A program made the position numbers and the translations under genes. This document shows, in pieces, positions 57,650 through 64,000 of a stretch of 64,000 nucleotides of DNA. Source of the DNA: Mycolicibacterium hippocampi. Lineage in GTDB: Bacteria > Actinomycetota > Actinomycetes > Mycobacteriales > Mycobacteriaceae. The notes under the pieces were generated by a model, which was given only the letters and a program-made list of their open reading frames with translations, was not told the DNA's origin and searched no databases. Where the stretch lies: NCBI RefSeq assembly GCF_010723735.1, contig NZ_BLLB01000002.1:496001-560000 (forward strand), read 5' to 3'. The number at the start of each line of letters is the position of its first letter. Position 1 is the stretch's first letter.

Positions 57650-59310
57650 TCGGTCGTCTTGTCACGCCGGATCGAGTCGGGATCCTCGGTGAGCAGGTCG
57701 TGCAGTGTTTCCGACGTGGTGTGTGCCGCTGCAGAGAAGGGCTCGAGTACGGTGTGCACCCCCGCGGCACGCAGTTGCTCCGCGTCGTAGCTGGTATGGG
57801 CGGTCAGTGCGATGGTTCCGTCGAACTCGTGATGGCGCAGACCGTGCAGGAGTGCCAGATTGGTCGGCAGAACCGGGATGGCGCTGACGACGTACTTCGC
57901 CCGGCCCAGCGGTAGGGCGGCGAGTAGGTCGACGTCCTCGGCGCTGCCGAACATCGTCGTGACGCCGTGGTGGATGTGAGTTTTCACTCCATGCGGGTCG
58001 TAATCGACCGCAAGGACTCGATGGCCGGCGCTACTGAGTCGAGCGGCCAGGTGACTCCCGAATCGTCCGAGCCCGAACAGGATCACATCAAAATCGTCGT
58101 CACCCCCGGCCATGTCCGGCTCGTGGCTGCCGGTTCTCTCGAACACCGAGAGCCACCGTTTGAGCCGTTCGTAGATCGGGTGGGAGTACATGATCAGGTA
58201 GGTCGAACCACCGATGGTGATGAGGCCGACCACGGTGATCAGACTGACGGTGGCGCTGGTGATGTGCCCGAGACTCAAACCCAGGGCCGCCAGGATCAGC
58301 GAGAATTCCGAAATCTGGGCAACGGTGAGCCCGGCGAGGAAACCGACCCGTACCGGATAGCGCATCGCAGCCATGATCACGATCACGATCAACGGGTTTC
58401 CGATGAGCACGAACGCTGAGAACACCAGGGCTTCGGTGATCTGCCTTGCCGCATCGGTGAATTCCAGCCGGGCACCGAGATCGAGGAAGAAGAACAACAG
58501 CAGGAAATCGCGCAGGCTGACCAGGCGCGCCCCCAGCGCCTCCCGAAAAGGCGTGCTGGCCAACGATACTCCTGCGAGGAATGCGCCGACCTCAGAGCTG
58601 AACCCGAGCCACTCGCTCAGTGCCGCCACCGACGTGGCGTACGAAACCCCGAAGAGGACCAGCAGTTCTTGCGACCGCGCAATGTGCGGTAGCAGCCACG
58701 GCAGTACATAGCGCGTCAGCAGCCAGGTTCCGCCCAGCAGGCCCACGCCCTTCAGCAGCACGGTGGCGATGCCGAGGCCGAGGTTGTCACCGGTGTCCTG
58801 CCCGAATGCGGTGAGCGCGATCATCACCAGCACCACGACGATGTCCTGGACGATGAGGAAGCCGACGGCGATCCGACCGTGGAGCTGGTCGAGTTCCCGC
58901 TTGTCCGACAACAGCTTCACGATGATGATCGTCGACGAGAAGGTGAGCGCCACCGCGACATAGACGGCTGTGACGCTGTCCATACCGAGCCCGATCGCGA
59001 TCAGGTACCCGATGACCGAGGTGAAGGCCACTTGTCCGAGGCCGGTGGCGAGCGCTACCGGGCCGGTGCTGCGGATCATCTGGAGATCTAGACGGAGTCC
59101 GACGAGGAACAGCAGTATGGCGATGCCGAGTCTGGCCAGCAGTTCGATCGTGTTGTCGGCCGTTACCCATCCGGTACCCACGGGACCGACCGCGATCCCT
59201 ACCGCGATGAACGCGACGATGAGCGGTTGACGCAGCCGGGTGGCGATCAGCCCGGCGACAGTGGCGAACGCCAGGATGACAGCAATCGTGGTGAACGGGT
59301 GCAGGTCCAT
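57646..59310 (-). CDS. CPA2 cation:proton antiporter with TrkA-N domain (KefB-like)
   Basis: The 554-residue protein has about 12 N-terminal membrane segments with CPA2 features (LFLVGLRLDLQMI, FSSEVGAFLAGVSLAS) and a C-terminal TrkA-N Rossmann domain starting at VILFGLGRFGSHLAARL, residue about 405. KefB-like proteins exchange K+ or Na+ for H+ under control of nucleotides. ATG 59310 starts two bases after the upstream USP gene. Placed in a DosR-type operon, it may help to keep pH or membrane potential in hypoxia. Confidence 0.9.
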   Translation of the reverse strand: MDLHPFTTIAVILAFATVAGLIATRLRQPLIVAFIAVGIAVGPVGTGWVTADNTIELLARLGIAILLFLVGLRLDLQMIRSTGPVALATGLGQVAFTSVIGYLIAIGLGMDSVTAVYVAVALTFSSTIIIVKLLSDKRELDQLHGRIAVGFLIVQDIVVVLVMIALTAFGQDTGDNLGLGIATVLLKGVGLLGGTWLLTRYVLPWLLPHIARSQELLVLFGVSYATSVAALSEWLGFSSEVGAFLAGVSLASTPFREALGARLVSLRDFLLLFFFLDLGARLEFTDAARQITEALVFSAFVLIGNPLIVIVIMAAMRYPVRVGFLAGLTVAQISEFSLILAALGLSLGHITSATVSLITVVGLITIGGSTYLIMYSHPIYERLKRWLSVFERTGSHEPDMAGGDDDFDVILFGLGRFGSHLAARLSSAGHRVLAVDYDPHGVKTHIHHGVTTMFGSAEDVDLLAALPLGRAKYVVSAIPVLPTNLALLHGLRHHEFDGTIALTAHTSYDAEQLRAAGVHTVLEPFSAAAHTTSETLHDLLTEDPDSIRRDKTTE

Positions 59311-59312
59311 GA

Positions 59313-60161
59313 TCAGATCTTGACCGCCGGCACCACCAGAACATCCGATTTCGACCGGCGCATCACCTGTTGGGCGACGCTGCCCAGCAGCGCATACGAC
59401 GCCGGTGACCGCGTGCCTGTCCCGACGACGACCAGGTCCGCGGCGTGAGAGTCGCACAACTCCACCAGGCGGGTCGCCGGGTGGCCGGAGGTGATGACGA
59501 CCTGTTTCGGAGGTTCGGGAAGTGTGTCGATCAGCCTCGCGATGTATTCGCGGGCCTCCACGGTGCAGGTACGGCGCAGCAATTCGATCTCCTCATCGCC
59601 GACTCCGTGCATCCGCAACAGATTCTCGCCGATGACGACACCGGCATGAATGACGAGATGGTCGGCTCCGGGCGTCAAGCCTGTGGCGAACCGGGCTGCG
59701 TCGTCCGATGCCAGACAGATGTCGACGGCGAGGACGACCGTGCGGTAGGGCACCGTGGAACGCTTCTTCGCCAGAAGGACCGGAACGGGACTGGTTCGCA
59801 CCACGTTCTCGGCCGTGCTGCCCAGAAAAGCATCAGCGGGCCAGTGCGCACCGTGGGCGCCGACTACCACCAGCTCAGCCGCGCTGTCGGCCGCCTCGGC
59901 CGCGATTTCGCGGTCCGCTTTGCCACGGCGGATCGCGACAGTCACTGAGGCGCCGTCGAGACGGCCGCTGAGGTGCGTCTCCACATTGCGGCGCGCATGT
60001 TCGGCAACATCGTCATCGATGTCGGCCGGCAACACGTGCAGTGCGGTGATATGGGCGCCGTGCTGATTGGCCAGTTGCACGGCGCGGGTCAACGCCACAT
60101 CCGCGGGCTGTGACAAGTCTGTCGCTACGAGCAATTCCCGGGGTGGTGTGGCGAGACCCAT
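59313..60161 (-). CDS. Universal stress protein with two Usp domains
   Basis: The 282-residue protein has two Usp domains. The first includes ELLVATDLSQPADVAL, ELVVVGAHG and AENVVRTSPVPVLL; the second ends with DLVVVGTGTRSPASYALLGS and VMRRSKSDVLVVPA, which contains the G2xG9xGS/T type ATP-binding pattern. ATP binding is more probable in the second domain. It lies between ctpF and the antiporter gene, six and two bases from each. Confidence 0.9.
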   Translation of the reverse strand: MGLATPPRELLVATDLSQPADVALTRAVQLANQHGAHITALHVLPADIDDDVAEHARRNVETHLSGRLDGASVTVAIRRGKADREIAAEAADSAAELVVVGAHGAHWPADAFLGSTAENVVRTSPVPVLLAKKRSTVPYRTVVLAVDICLASDDAARFATGLTPGADHLVIHAGVVIGENLLRMHGVGDEEIELLRRTCTVEAREYIARLIDTLPEPPKQVVITSGHPATRLVELCDSHAADLVVVGTGTRSPASYALLGSVAQQVMRRSKSDVLVVPAVKI

Positions 60162-60167
60162 CGCGGT

Positions 60168-62887
<2,720 letters not shown>

Positions 62888-62891
<4 letters not shown>

Positions 62892-63532
62892 CGGGCCTTG
62901 CCTGCGGCCGGTTCGATGACGAGCACCGGCACCGACGAGTGCTCGATGATGTCCGCCGACACGCTGCCGAGCAGCCGCGTGGACAGCCCTTTGCCCCGTC
63001 GACCGACCACCAACAGGTCCATGTCCTGCTGTTCGGCGAACCCGCGTAGCGTCGGGCCGGGAGCCCCGGCCAGCACCTCGGTGTGCACGACACCGGCGAT
63101 ATCGACACCGCTCGCCAGCTCCGTCAGGTGCCGCTCGGCGGCGTCGACGTCGGCGCTGGAGGCGGATTCGGCCGCTTCGAAGTGCACGACCTCGGCGAGC
63201 ACCAGCAGCCCGGCGTGCGTACCGAACAGCCGTAGGGCGGTTGCCAGCCCGCGCTCGGACTCACGCGATCCATCGAGGCCCACCAGCACGCGCAATCCCG
63301 TGGTGCTATCGGCCCTTTGTGGCGGAGCACCTTTGGAGCCGAATCTGGCCACGCCGGGCCGACGCTGCACCCGTTCCACCGCGATCGGCACGAACAACGG
63401 CCCCAGGACCACTGCGATCAGCGTCCACAACGGGTCGTGGCCGTGGCGCGCCATCCACAGTCCGGACAGCAGTCCAACGAGGATCCAGGCAACGATCAGT
63501 ACGACGACGAGGGTGGTGTTCACACCTCCCAC
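62888..63532 (-). CDS. Universal stress protein with N-terminal membrane helices
   Basis: The 214-residue protein starts with two hydrophobic segments (TTLVVVLIVAWILVGLLSGL and WTLIAVVLGPLFVPIAV) and continues with a Usp domain from residue 80 (RVLVGLDGSRESERGLA, then DLLVVGRRGKGLSTRLLGSV, IIEHSSVPVLVI). The ATP-binding GxxG(9)GSxS type pattern is present. The membrane-anchored Usp is unusual. Start is GTG 63532 or GTG 63523; a DosR-like box is 49 bases upstream. It begins the operon with ctpF. Confidence 0.85.
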
Positions 63533-63580
63533 CGTGCCAGACCCTCCGGTGCCGGGACAGTTCCTTATGCCCGGTCGCGA

Positions 63581-63598
63581 TAGGGACTTTGTACCCTC
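63581..63598 (-). promoter_or_regulatory. DosR-like binding box upstream of the Usp-ctpF operon
   Basis: The plus strand reads TAGGGACTTTGTACCCTC. The core GGGACTTT..ACCC matches the DosR consensus GGGACTWWAGTCCC at 11 of 14 positions. Its location, about 50 bases before the start of the usp gene, is suitable for activation. M. tuberculosis ctpF and its usp neighbour are DosR-dependent. Confidence 0.55.
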
Positions 63599-63608
63599 GG
63601 GGGAGGCG

Positions 63609-63983
63609 CTACGCCGGTGTCGCCGCCTTCCGCGCGGCGATCTTTGCGCGGACCTGGTCCATGTCGAGCGCCTTCACCCGGGTGATCAGGTCCTCCAGCG
63701 CGGCCGCCGGCAGCGCTCCGGCCTGGCTGTACACCAGCACGCCGTCGCGGAAGGCCATCACGGTCGGGATCGACCGGATGTCCAGCGTGGCGGCCAGGTC
63801 ACGCTCGGCCTGGGTGTCGACCTTGGCATGCACGACATCAGGATGTGCGTCCGAGGACCGCTCGAAAACCGGCGCGAACGCGCGGCACGGCCCACACCAC
63901 GACGCCCAGAAATCGACCAGCACCATCGAATTGTCGACGATGGTGGACTCGAAGTCGTCGTAGGAGAGGTTCTTGGTGGTCAT
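63609..63983 (-). CDS. Thioredoxin
   Basis: The 124-residue product has the thioredoxin active site FWASWCGPCRAFAP (C30-G-P-C33), the cis-Pro in RSIPTVMAF and the family length with a short C-terminal basic extension. The sequence closely resembles the mycobacterial TrxB1 type (Rv1471), which pairs with thioredoxin reductase. AAAGGA lies eight bases before ATG 63983. The Usp-CtpF operon starts 76 bases after its stop with its own DosR-like box in between. Confidence 0.93.
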   Translation of the reverse strand: MTTKNLSYDDFESTIVDNSMVLVDFWASWCGPCRAFAPVFERSSDAHPDVVHAKVDTQAERDLAATLDIRSIPTVMAFRDGVLVYSQAGALPAAALEDLITRVKALDMDQVRAKIAARKAATPA

Positions 63984-64000
63984 GATGGTGTCCTTTCTGT

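Noticed and set aside
63550..63573. Second DosR-like box candidate (CGGGACAGTTCC region)
   Set aside because: Only the left half GGGAC fits; the right half is at the wrong distance.

Overview
The window is GC-rich actinobacterial DNA, most likely from a rapidly growing Mycobacterium (Mycolicibacterium). The markers are a secreted cutinase, an LpqN-type lipoprotein, a 13E12-family DUF222/HNH protein, UdgX, F420-type Ddn-like oxidoreductase, CtpF- and CtpI-type P-type ATPases, DUF3159 and DUF5313 membrane proteins, a DosR-like box and many SigF-like promoters. I see no rRNA, tRNA, CRISPR array, insertion sequence or integrase. The content is chromosomal: stress response, detoxification and transport.

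Left part (1-19.5 kb): a truncated CobW-type metallochaperone, DUF2237, MOSC, ANTAR and ZIP genes; a convergent trio of a haem-oxygenase-like diiron protein facing a HemK-like methyltransferase/CDGSH pair; a deleted mscS pseudogene; OhrR-like MarR; a Cys-rich zinc protein; cutinase; EEP nuclease; PhoU; a zinc alcohol dehydrogenase; UdgX; topoisomerase IB; and several small stress-type proteins.

Middle part (19.5-41 kb): a three-gene operon around a giant CtpI-like P-type ATPase, with a lysine-rich-tailed partner and a palindromic upstream site; a PLD enzyme; a MarR/MFS pair with a perfect operator palindrome; a dialkylglycine decarboxylase-like enzyme; a lipoprotein; the 13E12 protein; a Ski2-like helicase; a frameshifted methyltransferase-like pseudogene; hemerythrin; a thioredoxin-reductase-like flavoprotein; a second zinc alcohol dehydrogenase; and a GAF-ANTAR regulator.

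Right part (41-64 kb): a decayed peroxiredoxin, prfC, a disrupted DUF1206 gene, then the most unusual locus: a short peptide made of three perfect 23-residue repeats, followed by a JmjC/cupin 2-oxoglutarate oxygenase and a sucrase-ferredoxin-like Fe-S protein (44265-46619). After that come an SDR, SRPBCC/TetR, a Ddn-like enzyme, a nitrile hydratase-type operon with an atypical CALCSC metal motif, a YkoEDC-type ECF importer, a K+ channel, and a five-gene operon Usp-CtpF-Usp-antiporter-CNNM preceded by a DosR-like box, with thioredoxin upstream.

Two regulatory themes run through the window. At least a dozen genes have a GTTT-N15/16-GGGTA (or GGGCA) element at a suitable distance, the pattern of mycobacterial SigF, so this is probably a SigF regulon hot spot. 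Four genes (mscS, a sugar methyltransferase-like gene, an AhpC/TSA gene and DUF1206) are broken. Coordinates of starts were chosen from visible ribosome binding sites, overlaps or promoter distance; functions are by recognition of motifs, without any database search.
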